A stretch of 64,000 bases of DNA, taken from assembly GCF_005765165.1 (NCBI RefSeq), contig NZ_VCIW01000014.1, positions 62,001-126,000 on the forward strand. Direction: 5' to 3'. Origin of the DNA: Paenibacillus antri. GTDB taxonomy: Bacteria; Bacillota; Bacilli; Paenibacillales; YIM-B00363. Shown here one piece after another: positions 44,064 to 52,270 of this stretch (the first letter of the stretch is position 1; each line of letters starts with the position of its first letter). A program made the position numbers and the translations under genes. The notes beneath the pieces were generated by a model. The model worked only from the letters and a program-made list of their open reading frames with translations. It did not search any database and was not told where the DNA came from.

Positions 44064-44100
44064 GTCGTGTCTACCTCGATCCACATTTATTGTAGAAATA

Positions 44101-44143
44101 ATTATAGCATTAATCATTTTCGGCTACTTTCTAAAAAATTTTC
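44101..44143 (-). promoter_or_regulatory. Candidate promoters of the leg operon
   Basis: On the minus strand: an extended -10, TGCTATAAT (44101-44109), about 38 bases before legB; and upstream a sigma-D-like pair GAAA (44140-44143), 15 bases, GCCGAAAA (44117-44124, one mismatch to GCCGATAA). The -35 lies only nine bases from the -35 of the hag sigma-D promoter on the other strand, so the two operons could share sigma-D. Confidence 0.45.
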
Positions 44144-44152
44144 AAAACACTA

Positions 44153-44180
44153 TAAAAAAAACATCGACAGATTTCGATAT
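44153..44180 (+). promoter_or_regulatory. Sigma-D promoter of hag
   Basis: TAAA at 44153-44156, 16 bases, TTCGATAT at 44173-44180 (six of eight). The leader that results is about 95 nt. Confidence 0.65.
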
Positions 44181-44234
44181 ATACTTTAGACCGAGTTATT
44201 CTAGGGCGGCCGACCTGCGAATAATGGCGGAAAA

Positions 44235-44248
44235 CCACATGGATGTGG
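44235..44248 (+). promoter_or_regulatory. CsrA binding site in the hag leader
   Basis: CCACA-TGGA-TGTGG forms a 5-bp hairpin with GGA in the loop. The RNA segment ACAUGGAUGU matches the known CsrA consensus RUACARGGAUGU almost fully. A second GGA-containing element is the ribosome site AAGGAGGAAG at 44267-44276. Two-site binding with one site on the ribosome site is the established arrangement in B. subtilis hag. Confidence 0.75.
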
Positions 44249-44282
44249 GAATCTACATATTTCTTCAAGGAGGAAGAATTCA

Positions 44283-45926
44283 ATGCGTATTAATCACAAC
44301 ATTCAAGCGTTGAACACGCACCGTCAATTGACGGGCAACACGTCGATGGCAGGTAAGTCTCTCGAGAAACTGTCTTCCGGCTTCCGCATCAACCGCGCAG
44401 GCGACGATGCAGCAGGCTTGGCAATCTCCGAGAAAATGCGCGCGCAGATCCGCGGCCTCGACATGGCTTCGAAGAACGCGCAAGACGGCATCTCTTTGAT
44501 CCAAACGGCTGAGGGCGCGCTCAACGAGACGCACTCCATCCTCCAACGGATGCGCGAACTCGCGGACCAATCCGCGAACGGCACGAACACGGCCGACGAC
44601 CGCGCGGCTCTTCAAGAAGAGATCAAGCAGTTGAAGGACGAAATCGACCGGATCGGCAACACGACGGAATTCAACACGCAAAAACTCTTGAACGGTGCCT
44701 TGAAGAACGCTGGCACGATCAACGTCGACATCGACACGACGACGGGCGCGTCGGTTGCGAAGATGACGGCCGCTAAGCTAACTGGCGGTTCGGGTATGAT
44801 GCAAACGAAGGTAGCATCCGGCAACTTCAAGATGGAGACGATCATCGTTGACGGCACGGATATTAAGGTTGACTGGTCCAAGCTGACGACCGAAGAGAAG
44901 AACACCTTGATGGGTATCAGCACGGACGCAACTACGCAAAACAAAGCGAAGGACTTGATCATCTCCAAGATCAACGAAGCGATCGACGCATCCGGCGCGA
45001 ACGTTGCTCACATCACGGGCTACGTAAGTGGCGCGGGCACATCGTCCGGTGGTGCACGCCTCGTCCTTGAGAGTGGTTCCAAAGGTATCAACTCCAAGGT
45101 TGACGTTAAAATCTCCGGCGGCGTAGGCGTTCTCGCTAACGTAATGGGCGGTGCGTCCGGTGGTAGCGTAACTTCGGGTACTTCGAAGTATAACGGCACT
45201 TCTTACGCGGCAGCTCAATCGTTCGACGTTACGGTTGACGGCATCCTGATGAAGGTTGACATCGGTGCCATCACAGGTGGCACGACGACTATGTCCGGCC
45301 TCGCTGCGAACCTGCAATCCGGCATTAACAAGGCGATCAGCGGTTACAATAAGGTTACGAACAAGTCGGCTGGCCAAGAAGGCTACATGACGAAGGTTTC
45401 CGTCTCCGTAAGTGACGACGGCCGATTGGTCGTAAGTAACGAGAACGGCCCAGTCACCTTCAAGGATCTTGTCGGTCAATCGGTCGTTCAAGACCTCGGC
45501 TTGTCCCAAGCGCAAACGGAATCCACGGGCAATGGCGGCGTAACGTTCCAAATCGGCGCGAACCGCGGTCAGACGATTTCGTTCGGCATCGGAGACATGC
45601 GTGCAACAGCTCTTGGCGTCAATGCACTCGACATTTCGACGGCGACCGGCGCTTCCCAAGCGCTTGACAAACTGGACAGCGCGATCAAGAGCGTTTCCGA
45701 ACAACGTTCCAAGATGGGTGCTGTACAGAATCGCCTTGAACACACGATCAACAACTTGCAGACGGCTTCCGAGAACCTCACGGCTGCGGAATCCCGTATC
45801 CGCGACGTCGACATGGCGAAGGAAATGATGGACTTCACGAAGTCGAACATCCTCTCCCAAGCGGCTCAAGCAATGTTGGCTCAAGCGAACCAGCAGCCGC
45901 AAGGCGTGCTCCAATTGCTCCGATAA
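44283..45926 (+). CDS. hag: Flagellin
   Basis: 547 residues, against about 304 in B. subtilis. Conserved D0/D1 ends: [35 protein letters not shown] and [15 protein letters not shown] at the N-terminus; [20 protein letters not shown] and the C-terminal [16 protein letters not shown]. The middle (about residues 150-440) is a Ser/Thr/Gly-rich surface region (segments such as [20 protein letters not shown]), a natural target for O-glycosylation by the neighbouring Maf/legionaminic machinery. Start ATG follows AAGGAGGAAG. Strong perfect terminator downstream. Probably controlled by sigma-D and by CsrA/FliW. Confidence 0.97.
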   Translation: MRINHNIQALNTHRQLTGNTSMAGKSLEKLSSGFRINRAGDDAAGLAISEKMRAQIRGLDMASKNAQDGISLIQTAEGALNETHSILQRMRELADQSANGTNTADDRAALQEEIKQLKDEIDRIGNTTEFNTQKLLNGALKNAGTINVDIDTTTGASVAKMTAAKLTGGSGMMQTKVASGNFKMETIIVDGTDIKVDWSKLTTEEKNTLMGISTDATTQNKAKDLIISKINEAIDASGANVAHITGYVSGAGTSSGGARLVLESGSKGINSKVDVKISGGVGVLANVMGGASGGSVTSGTSKYNGTSYAAAQSFDVTVDGILMKVDIGAITGGTTTMSGLAANLQSGINKAISGYNKVTNKSAGQEGYMTKVSVSVSDDGRLVVSNENGPVTFKDLVGQSVVQDLGLSQAQTESTGNGGVTFQIGANRGQTISFGIGDMRATALGVNALDISTATGASQALDKLDSAIKSVSEQRSKMGAVQNRLEHTINNLQTASENLTAAESRIRDVDMAKEMMDFTKSNILSQAAQAMLAQANQQPQGVLQLLR

Positions 45927-45941
45927 GATCGGACATCTTCT

Positions 45942-45979
45942 AAAAAACTTCCGGTCTTTAACGGACCGGAAGTTTTTTT
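45942..45979 (+). terminator. Terminator after hag
   Basis: Perfect stem AAAAAACTTCCGGTC / GACCGGAAGTTTTTT around TTTAACG, 15 bp, with Ts as part of the stem and tail. Confidence 0.92.
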
Positions 45980-46007
45980 AACTATTTCGGCTGAAAGGAT
46001 ATCAATT

Positions 46008-47219
46008 ATGATTCCAAGAAATGTTCGAAAACAGGAGACGATTGTATTATTCAATGGGCAAAGCCAGTATGACGTCCTGCGCTATTTTATTGCCGATATG
46101 GCCGTAGGTTTTCGAACGCTGGGCTATCATGTGACCATCATTGATTTGCTGAAGGAAAACTGGTTGAAGGAACTTCAGAAAACCATTAACGAAATGGATA
46201 TCCTGTTTTTCTTTTCGATGAATGGAATGGCCATTGATCTAAAGATCGGTGATAAATCTTTATATGACCAACTGAACATCCCGTTTTTTGCCTTTTTCGT
46301 GGATCATCCGATGTATCAATTACCGCGTCTGAACGCAGGCGTAAAAAATTTAATCGTATCGTGCGTAGACCAGAAACATATAGAGTTTCTAAATAAATAT
46401 ATGCAAGGAGATTACTCGAAGGTATTCATCCCTCACGGTTCCAGTAACGGAGATTTCCCTTCCCAAGAACAAGTTCCGTTAGTACCGATAATCGATAGAG
46501 AGATAGACATTCTTTTCACAGGAACGTATGCAAATCCGGAGAGCTACCGTAATGAGTGGCGATCTTTAAATAAACATGTAGCCGAGTTATTCGACGATAT
46601 AGCGGAAGTCGCGTTGAGCCAGAACGAGAAAACGATGGTGGAAATCGCCGAGGAAACCCTCTCCTCCAGGGGGATCGACAGCATTTATATGCACCATGGG
46701 AATTTTTGGTCTACACTCGTTCAGGTCGACCTGTACAACCGTACAGTTAAAAGACGGGAAGTCGTAACTAAGCTGGCACAGCTCCCCGTAAGGTTTGAAA
46801 TATATGGAAACGGCTGGGACGAGTTGCAAATTACCAATAACACTACAACGTTTCATCCGTTCGTTTCCTTTGAGATGGCGCAAGAAAAGATGCGTAACTC
46901 CAAGCTGGTGCTTACGATTCTTCCGAGTTTTACAAGTGGAGGGCATGAACGGGTATTTTCATCGATGCTGCACGGCGCGGTGTCCATGGTCAACCGGAAT
47001 ATTTACTTCGAAAAGCACTTCAAGGATCGGGACAGCATTCTTCTTTATGATTTCGGTACCGATATTCAGGGAACGGCAGCAAGCATGTTAGACGACCTGC
47101 CGTTGATGCAACAGGTTGCCGATGGTGGAAGAGAATCCGCTCTCGAGAGACATACGTGGAAGCAGAGAGCGGAGGAAATCATAAAACACGTACAGTATCA
47201 CAAATTTTTTACGTCGTAA
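46008..47219 (+). CDS. Probable flagellin glycosyltransferase, CgeB-like
   Basis: 403 residues. Soluble, GT-B-like layout resembling the YkvP/CgeB glycosyltransferases: N-terminal Rossmann half (TIVLFNGQSQYDVLRYF, YHVTIIDLL), middle FAFFVDHPMYQLPRLNAG, and a C-terminal donor-binding half with VRFEIYGNGWDEL, LVLTILPSFTSGGHERVFSSML (landmarks SFTSGGHERVFS) and HGAVSMVNRN. GAAAGGA precedes the ATG. It starts 29 bases after the hag terminator and has no visible promoter, so it depends on read-through from hag. Composition is visibly more AT-rich than the flagellar genes around it, a sign of transfer. The substrate could be a sugar on flagellin, but this is inference from position. Confidence 0.7.
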   Translation: MIPRNVRKQETIVLFNGQSQYDVLRYFIADMAVGFRTLGYHVTIIDLLKENWLKELQKTINEMDILFFFSMNGMAIDLKIGDKSLYDQLNIPFFAFFVDHPMYQLPRLNAGVKNLIVSCVDQKHIEFLNKYMQGDYSKVFIPHGSSNGDFPSQEQVPLVPIIDREIDILFTGTYANPESYRNEWRSLNKHVAELFDDIAEVALSQNEKTMVEIAEETLSSRGIDSIYMHHGNFWSTLVQVDLYNRTVKRREVVTKLAQLPVRFEIYGNGWDELQITNNTTTFHPFVSFEMAQEKMRNSKLVLTILPSFTSGGHERVFSSMLHGAVSMVNRNIYFEKHFKDRDSILLYDFGTDIQGTAASMLDDLPLMQQVADGGRESALERHTWKQRAEEIIKHVQYHKFFTS

Positions 47220-47232
47220 CGAAATATTGCGA

Positions 47233-47294
47233 ATGCCCCCATAGAAGATTTACGGTGAAGTTGGAATTCCGCGAATCTTCGAGGGGGTATTTTA
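47233..47294 (+). terminator. Terminator after the CgeB-like gene
   Basis: GCCCCC and AGAAGATT on the left pair with AATCTTC and GGGGGT on the right around a 23-base loop, followed by ATTTT. Confidence 0.6.
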
Positions 47295-47331
47295 GTTTAC
47301 ATAACATGGAATTCATTCAACGCCTTTTTTG

Positions 47332-47359
47332 TAAAAAAACGTTGAACATTTGCCGATAC
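47332..47359 (+). promoter_or_regulatory. Sigma-D promoter of the 198-aa gene and maf
   Basis: TAAA at 47332-47335, 16 bases, GCCGATAC at 47352-47359 (seven of eight). It lies between the preceding terminator and the next start codon (32 bases downstream). Confidence 0.75.
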
Positions 47360-47390
47360 ATACTATACAACCATTTAGGAGCTGGAACTA

Positions 47391-47987
47391 TTGAAAATCA
47401 AATTTAACGGCCAAGATTGGAATATTGAGAACACCATGGAAAAGTACGACTTATTCTTGGAAAACATTAATAACAATTGGCCTTCTGCCGAGTTGAGGCT
47501 TAGTCATTTCATCGTAGATGGGGTAGCCATATATGATAATTTTGAAGAGTACGTCTCTAATCGGATTCATGGAATTGAAAACTTGGAGATCGTAACGGTC
47601 ACGCATCAGGAATTATTAACCGGCACGATTCAGGCTGCCATCCAATATGTGTTTGAAAATAAACCTCGTATCGTTTCGATGTCCAAGCAATTTTACCGTG
47701 GAGCCACTTCCACGACTTGGAACGAATTCGGCAGCTTGACGGAGGGCATCGAATGGTTGCTACAGCTCACTTCCCACTTGGAAGGGACATTCGTCAAAGA
47801 CGCCAAATTGACCGAATCCGTTCAAGAGATTCGGAGGAAGCTAACGGATCTCATTTCCGCATTGTTTCAAGCTTTGCAAGGCAAGGATGAGACCACACTG
47901 TCCGACTTGCTGCAATACGAACTGATTCCAGTATTCGAGGAGCTGGAAGCATTGCTCCCGAAGTACATGATTGGCGGGGTGGCGTAA
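47391..47987 (+). CDS. Unknown protein encoded with maf in the flagellin glycosylation island
   Basis: 198 residues from TTG 47391 (AGGAG nine bases before). No family recognised. Start MKIKFNGQDWNIENTMEKYD, then a mixed alpha/beta part with GVAIYDNFEEYVSNRIHGIE, and a long helical second half (EIRRKLTDLISALFQALQGK, LIPVFEELEALLPKYM). No signal peptide, membrane helix, metal site or nucleotide-binding loop. It has its own sigma-D promoter and maf starts three bases after its stop, so the pair is a tight transcription unit made together with filament genes. An accessory protein for Maf (chaperone, adaptor or specificity factor for flagellin) is the simplest idea, but that is inference only. 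Confidence 0.7.
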   Translation: MKIKFNGQDWNIENTMEKYDLFLENINNNWPSAELRLSHFIVDGVAIYDNFEEYVSNRIHGIENLEIVTVTHQELLTGTIQAAIQYVFENKPRIVSMSKQFYRGATSTTWNEFGSLTEGIEWLLQLTSHLEGTFVKDAKLTESVQEIRRKLTDLISALFQALQGKDETTLSDLLQYELIPVFEELEALLPKYMIGGVA

Positions 47988-47990
47988 CGA

Positions 47991-49868
47991 ATGCGGATCG
48001 ATAACCAAGCTTGGCTGAACCGTGTAAACCCGGAGCTCATTCGGTTTATGGATCTGTTGTCCGATCAGATCGAACGCATGCCTTTACAGACCATAGAAAC
48101 CAAAACGGGAGACGTCACGCTAAAGCTGACCGAAACGAACGGTACCACCTTCTTTCTGCAGAGTCAGTACGATCCGGATCGGGAAGCTGGGATATTTGTC
48201 GACGGTCTTACTCCACCGGAAGGGGAATTTCATGTCTTGTTTTACGGTCTGGGCATGGGGTACCATGTGGAAGCCTTCATGGAGCGATTCCCTGAAGCTA
48301 CCGTTTCGCTTTACGAGCCTCTTCCTGCCGTCTTTTATCATTATTCGAAAAATCGCCCGTTCTCGAAGCTGAATAAAAAACAGGTGAAGCACATCTTCGT
48401 CGAGCTCTCGCTGGACATTGGAAATCAGAGCCTGGATGTTCTTGCCAGGAGTACGGCCAAGCCTCTCTGGACTGTTGTTCACCCGGCATATCGTCGGCAT
48501 TTCGAAGGAAAGGTGAATTTGTTCTTTGAACGTTTCAAGGAAATTTTGGAGCGCCAGAAGTTCAATGTCATCGCGGACTACAAGTTCCAGAAGTTATGGA
48601 CCTTGAACAGCATTCTGAACTTTCCGTATACCATGAGCACCCCTAATATTATGGAGGTAAAGAGACACTTCGAGAATAAGCCGGTTCTTGTCGTCTCCGC
48701 AGGACCGTCATTGAAGGATGACATCGAGTCGATTCGAAAAATTAAACAAGAGAAATCCGCCTATATCCTCGCGGTAGGTTCAGCTAACAAAGCTTTGCTT
48801 AGTCACGAGATCATGCCCGATGCAGTGTGTACCTATGACCCCTCGATGCTGAATCAAAAAGTTTTCACAGACATCGTGGAGAGAAATCTGGATACGATCC
48901 CGATGATATTCGGCACATCCGTAGGGAACGACACGATCTTGAAGTATACGGGGCCGATGCTTCATATGTTCACATCCCAGGATCACGTATCGGATTATTA
49001 CTTAGGGGATGCAAAAAAGTGTTACCCCGTTTTTGATGACGCACCTTCCATTGCAGTAGTTACGCTGGAGATGCTGGCGCATCTCGGAGCGTCCCCGGTC
49101 ATTCTAGCAGGTCAAAACTTAGCCGTACGCGACGATGAGTTTTACAGCAAGGGGATTCAATTCGAGCATCGCGGGAATGGATTGATGGACGACGAGAGGA
49201 ATCGACTCGTCGAAGTGCTGAGCGTCGACGGGAAATTCATCCCGACCCTTCCGGAGTTCAACACGATGCGATTGCAGATGGAACAAACGATAGAGAAGTA
49301 TCAACTGCAAGTCATCAATACGACGAAACAAGGGGCCCACATTAACGGAACGTCCTACGTACCGATCGAGCAACTGTTCGAAGACAAATTAATTCCGGGT
49401 ACCGTCGTCGAAAATTGGTATAAGGTCGAGTCTTACGGATACCCGGTAGATTATGTGCTTCAAAATGGGAAGCGTCTAGAGGACAGTTTGGAAAAACAGC
49501 AGTTCGTTTTAGACGACTTACTATCCATCTTCCAACGGTTGGAGAACGCGATCCAAAACGGGACGAGGGGGGGCATTCCCCTTTTAATCGAGAAAATGGA
49601 TAAGGCTCTCGATAAGCTCTTAAAGAACGAGTTCCATGTGCATTTTTGCGAACCGATGGTAAAATTGGCGACGAAGTTTATTAAATCCAGAAAATTGGAC
49701 ATGCAGGCGACAAACGATATGATTGAGCGGGCGAAGCTGGTTTTGGACACCTATGGACGTTACGTTTATGAGGTTCATCTGATAACGAACGAGTTCCGAT
49801 GGGTGCTTCCGAAAGTTCATGAAAAAATCCAAGAATATACTAACAGAATGCAAAATGTTAGCCGATAA
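47991..49868 (+). CDS. maf: Maf-type flagellin nonulosonic-acid glycosyltransferase
   Basis: 625 residues. Motility-associated factors transfer pseudaminic or legionaminic acid from the CMP-sugar to Ser/Thr of flagellin in the cytoplasm before export. The central MAF_flag10 (DUF115, sialyltransferase-like) domain spans about residues 220-400 with PVLVVSAGPSLKDDIESI, DAVCTYDPSMLNQ, FDDAPSIAVVTLEMLAHLG and VILAGQNLAVRDDEFYSKG; N-terminal part (HVLFYGLGMGYHVEAFMERF) and an alpha-helical C-terminal region flank it. It starts three bases after the 198-aa gene, and its stop codon lies within the sigma-D -10 of the next operon (flaG). Donor by context: CMP-legionaminic acid from the leg operon. Confidence 0.9.
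   Translation: MRIDNQAWLNRVNPELIRFMDLLSDQIERMPLQTIETKTGDVTLKLTETNGTTFFLQSQYDPDREAGIFVDGLTPPEGEFHVLFYGLGMGYHVEAFMERFPEATVSLYEPLPAVFYHYSKNRPFSKLNKKQVKHIFVELSLDIGNQSLDVLARSTAKPLWTVVHPAYRRHFEGKVNLFFERFKEILERQKFNVIADYKFQKLWTLNSILNFPYTMSTPNIMEVKRHFENKPVLVVSAGPSLKDDIESIRKIKQEKSAYILAVGSANKALLSHEIMPDAVCTYDPSMLNQKVFTDIVERNLDTIPMIFGTSVGNDTILKYTGPMLHMFTSQDHVSDYYLGDAKKCYPVFDDAPSIAVVTLEMLAHLGASPVILAGQNLAVRDDEFYSKGIQFEHRGNGLMDDERNRLVEVLSVDGKFIPTLPEFNTMRLQMEQTIEKYQLQVINTTKQGAHINGTSYVPIEQLFEDKLIPGTVVENWYKVESYGYPVDYVLQNGKRLEDSLEKQQFVLDDLLSIFQRLENAIQNGTRGGIPLLIEKMDKALDKLLKNEFHVHFCEPMVKLATKFIKSRKLDMQATNDMIERAKLVLDTYGRYVYEVHLITNEFRWVLPKVHEKIQEYTNRMQNVSR
49841..49868 (+). promoter_or_regulatory. Sigma-D promoter of the flaG-fliD-fliS-fliT operon
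   Basis: TAAC at 49841-49844, 16 bases, GCCGATAA at 49861-49868, an exact match to the enteric sigma-28 -10. It covers the last codons and stop of maf. Confidence 0.75.
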
Positions 49869-49906
49869 ATACAGGTAACTAGTGGAATTCAAAGGAGGCC
49901 GTCGCT

Positions 49907-50308
49907 TTGAACAGCAATATCAACACTTCGTCCAATTATTACGTTCCGATTTCCGTTGAGCCGACTGCAGAGGCGCGGCCGATCAGGTCGGATGCGTCGA
50001 CGAACAATAGCGTCCCTGCAAGGCTGATTAACTCCACGAACGACCTTCGGCGGGCGGAGCTTTCCGGCGAGCAGTACAACATCAGCGAAGAACAGCTGGT
50101 GCGCGCGATCGAGCAGGCAATTAAGAAGGTAGAGGGCCGTACGACGAACCTGCAATTTTCCGTTCATGAGCAGACGAAGCGTATTTCCGTTAAGGTGACG
50201 GACCGCGCGACGGGTGAAGTGATTCGGGAGATTCCGCCGGAGAAGACGCTCGATTTCGTGGCGAAGCTGTGGGAGATGGCGGGAATTCTCGTCGACGAGA
50301 AACGATAA
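49907..50308 (+). CDS. flaG: FlaG-family flagellar protein
   Basis: 133 residues from TTG 49907, eight bases after AAAGGAGG. Disordered N-terminus (about 60 residues) and the C-terminal FlaG domain: LVRAIEQAIKKVEGRTTNLQF, landmarks EQAIKKVE and LQFSVHEQTKRISVKVTD, then VIREIPPEKTLDFVAKLWEM. FlaG affects filament length in other bacteria. First gene of the cap/chaperone operon, 35 bases before fliD. Confidence 0.92.
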   Translation: MNSNINTSSNYYVPISVEPTAEARPIRSDASTNNSVPARLINSTNDLRRAELSGEQYNISEEQLVRAIEQAIKKVEGRTTNLQFSVHEQTKRISVKVTDRATGEVIREIPPEKTLDFVAKLWEMAGILVDEKR

Positions 50309-50343
50309 TTGCGGGAATGAACCGCGGGCAGGGGTGAAGGCCG

Positions 50344-52221
50344 ATGGCTGATATGCGCATAAGCGGATTGGCGTCCGGAATGGACATAGACGATATGGTA
50401 AGCCGGTTGATGAGCGCCCATCGCATACCGTATCAAAAGCTGGAGCAGAAGAAGCAGGTTATGGAATGGCAGCGAGACGACTATCGTTCTATGAACGCGA
50501 AGATCCTCGAACTGAGGAACCAAGCGTTTAACATGCAATTGAGTTCAAATTACACGGCACGGAAGGCCATCTCCAGCGCGGACAGCTCGGTGAGCGCGAC
50601 GGCGACGGCGTCGGCGACCGAAGGCATCTACACGATGAAAGTCACGCAATTGGCGAAGGCGGCTTCGATGACTTCGGCCACGAAGTTGGGGGTAGCGAGT
50701 GATACGGCGAAGCTTTCCGCGGCGGATACATCGGTGGCTCCGGCTGCCAAGTTCGAGGATGGCGACACCACGACGTTGACGATCAAAGGCGAGAAGGGCT
50801 CAGCCACAATCACGGTAAAGGGCAGCCAAACGGTTAGCGAATTCGTGAAAGATTTCAACAACCAGTCAAATCTGACTGGCGTGAAGGTCAGCTACGATAA
50901 GGCGTTGGATTCGTTCTTTTTCGTCTCCGCAAAAACAGGGGAGTCCTCCGGGTTCAGCTTGAGCAGCGAAGATCCGACTTTGATCACGAACGTGCTGAAG
51001 TTGGGCACGACGACATCGGGAACGGGAAGTCAATATACGGGGAGTGTCGATTTCGCTGCGAGTACGGATGTAATCGACAATACGTTAACCGCTGATCAGA
51101 TGTTTAAGATCAAACACACTCCAATCTCGGGTACCGCCAAAGACTATGAATTTACGATTACAAAGGATATGACAGTCGGCCAGTTGATGAAAACTATCAA
51201 CAGCTCCGATTTGGGGAAGCTTGGCGTTTCCGCATATATCGATGAGAATAAAAAGCTGGTTATCAAGGATTCGACAGGCGGGACGCTCGCATTTACGGAT
51301 GAAACGTCCGATTCCAAAGACGTGGTAGCGAAACTCGGGTTATCGGGAGTGACGCCTACGACTTATTCTCAGAATAAGGTCAGCGCGGGCGGTGTGAATG
51401 CTAAGGTGGAATTCAATGATGTGGAAGCGGTCTTCGAGACGAATAGCTTCCAATTGAACGGCATCAACTTTGTTGCGAAAGCGGTGATGACGGACGAAGC
51501 GACGATAACCGTGAATCAGGACGTCGATACCGTTTTCGAAAACATCAAGTCTTTCGTTACGAAGTATAATGAAATGGTGGATTTGTTGAACAAGGAGTTA
51601 ACCGAGAAGCGTTATCGCGATTTCACGCCGCTCACCGCCGAGCAACGCGAAGAGATGGATGAGAAGGATATCGAGCGTTGGGAGGAAAAGGCGAAGAGCG
51701 GGATGCTGAAAGGTGACCTGCTGATCCAGAGCGCCGTCTCCAACATGCGTAACTCGCTGATGCGCACAGTTCAAGGCTTACCTTCCGGGGACGCCAAAAC
51801 GCTTGCAGATATAGGAATTACTTCTGGCAGTTGGTATGAGAATGGAAAACTTTATATTGACGAGACGAAGTTAAAGAAAGCGATCGCTGAAAAACCGGAT
51901 GAGGTCGCTGCGTTATTCACGACGAACGACGGCGCGACGGGTGCGTCCGATTCCGATGGCTTGGCGGTTCGCTTTTATCAACAAGCGGATGCAATTATGG
52001 ATAAGATCACGAAGAAGGCTGGCAAAGAGTCCAGCGTCAACAGCTCGTTCGACATCGGTAAGAATTTAGACGATCTTGAAGACGAGATGGAGAATTGGGC
52101 GCGTCGCTTGGACGACTTGCAAACCCGTTACTATAAACAGTTCACTGCAATGGAAAATGCATTAAACAAGATGAACGCGCAAAGCACCTACCTCATGCAG
52201 CAGTTCGGCGGCGGCGCTTAA
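50344..52221 (+). CDS. fliD: Filament cap protein FliD (HAP2)
   Basis: 625 residues. Pentameric cap that helps flagellin fold at the filament tip. N-terminal FliD_N: MRISGLASGMDIDDMVSRLM followed by PYQKLEQKKQVMEWQRDDYR. Conserved C-terminal region: TVFENIKSFVTKYNEMVDLL (residue about 395), GDLLIQSAVSNMRNSL, LADIGITSG and the coiled-coil C-terminus LDDLQTRYYKQFTAMENALN. The middle is variable. B. subtilis FliD is about 500 residues, so the exposed domains are enlarged here, in parallel with the enlarged flagellin. AGGGGTGAAGG precedes the ATG. Confidence 0.95.
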   Translation: MADMRISGLASGMDIDDMVSRLMSAHRIPYQKLEQKKQVMEWQRDDYRSMNAKILELRNQAFNMQLSSNYTARKAISSADSSVSATATASATEGIYTMKVTQLAKAASMTSATKLGVASDTAKLSAADTSVAPAAKFEDGDTTTLTIKGEKGSATITVKGSQTVSEFVKDFNNQSNLTGVKVSYDKALDSFFFVSAKTGESSGFSLSSEDPTLITNVLKLGTTTSGTGSQYTGSVDFAASTDVIDNTLTADQMFKIKHTPISGTAKDYEFTITKDMTVGQLMKTINSSDLGKLGVSAYIDENKKLVIKDSTGGTLAFTDETSDSKDVVAKLGLSGVTPTTYSQNKVSAGGVNAKVEFNDVEAVFETNSFQLNGINFVAKAVMTDEATITVNQDVDTVFENIKSFVTKYNEMVDLLNKELTEKRYRDFTPLTAEQREEMDEKDIERWEEKAKSGMLKGDLLIQSAVSNMRNSLMRTVQGLPSGDAKTLADIGITSGSWYENGKLYIDETKLKKAIAEKPDEVAALFTTNDGATGASDSDGLAVRFYQQADAIMDKITKKAGKESSVNSSFDIGKNLDDLEDEMENWARRLDDLQTRYYKQFTAMENALNKMNAQSTYLMQQFGGGA

Positions 52222-52270
52222 TGCCTCGCCGGCTGCGGCCAGTAGTACCGAAAGTTAAGGGGGACCTACA

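Noticed and set aside
44064-44282. Extra small gene between legB and hag
   Set aside because: The stretch is accounted for by divergent promoters and the hag leader; no frame has a ribosome site.
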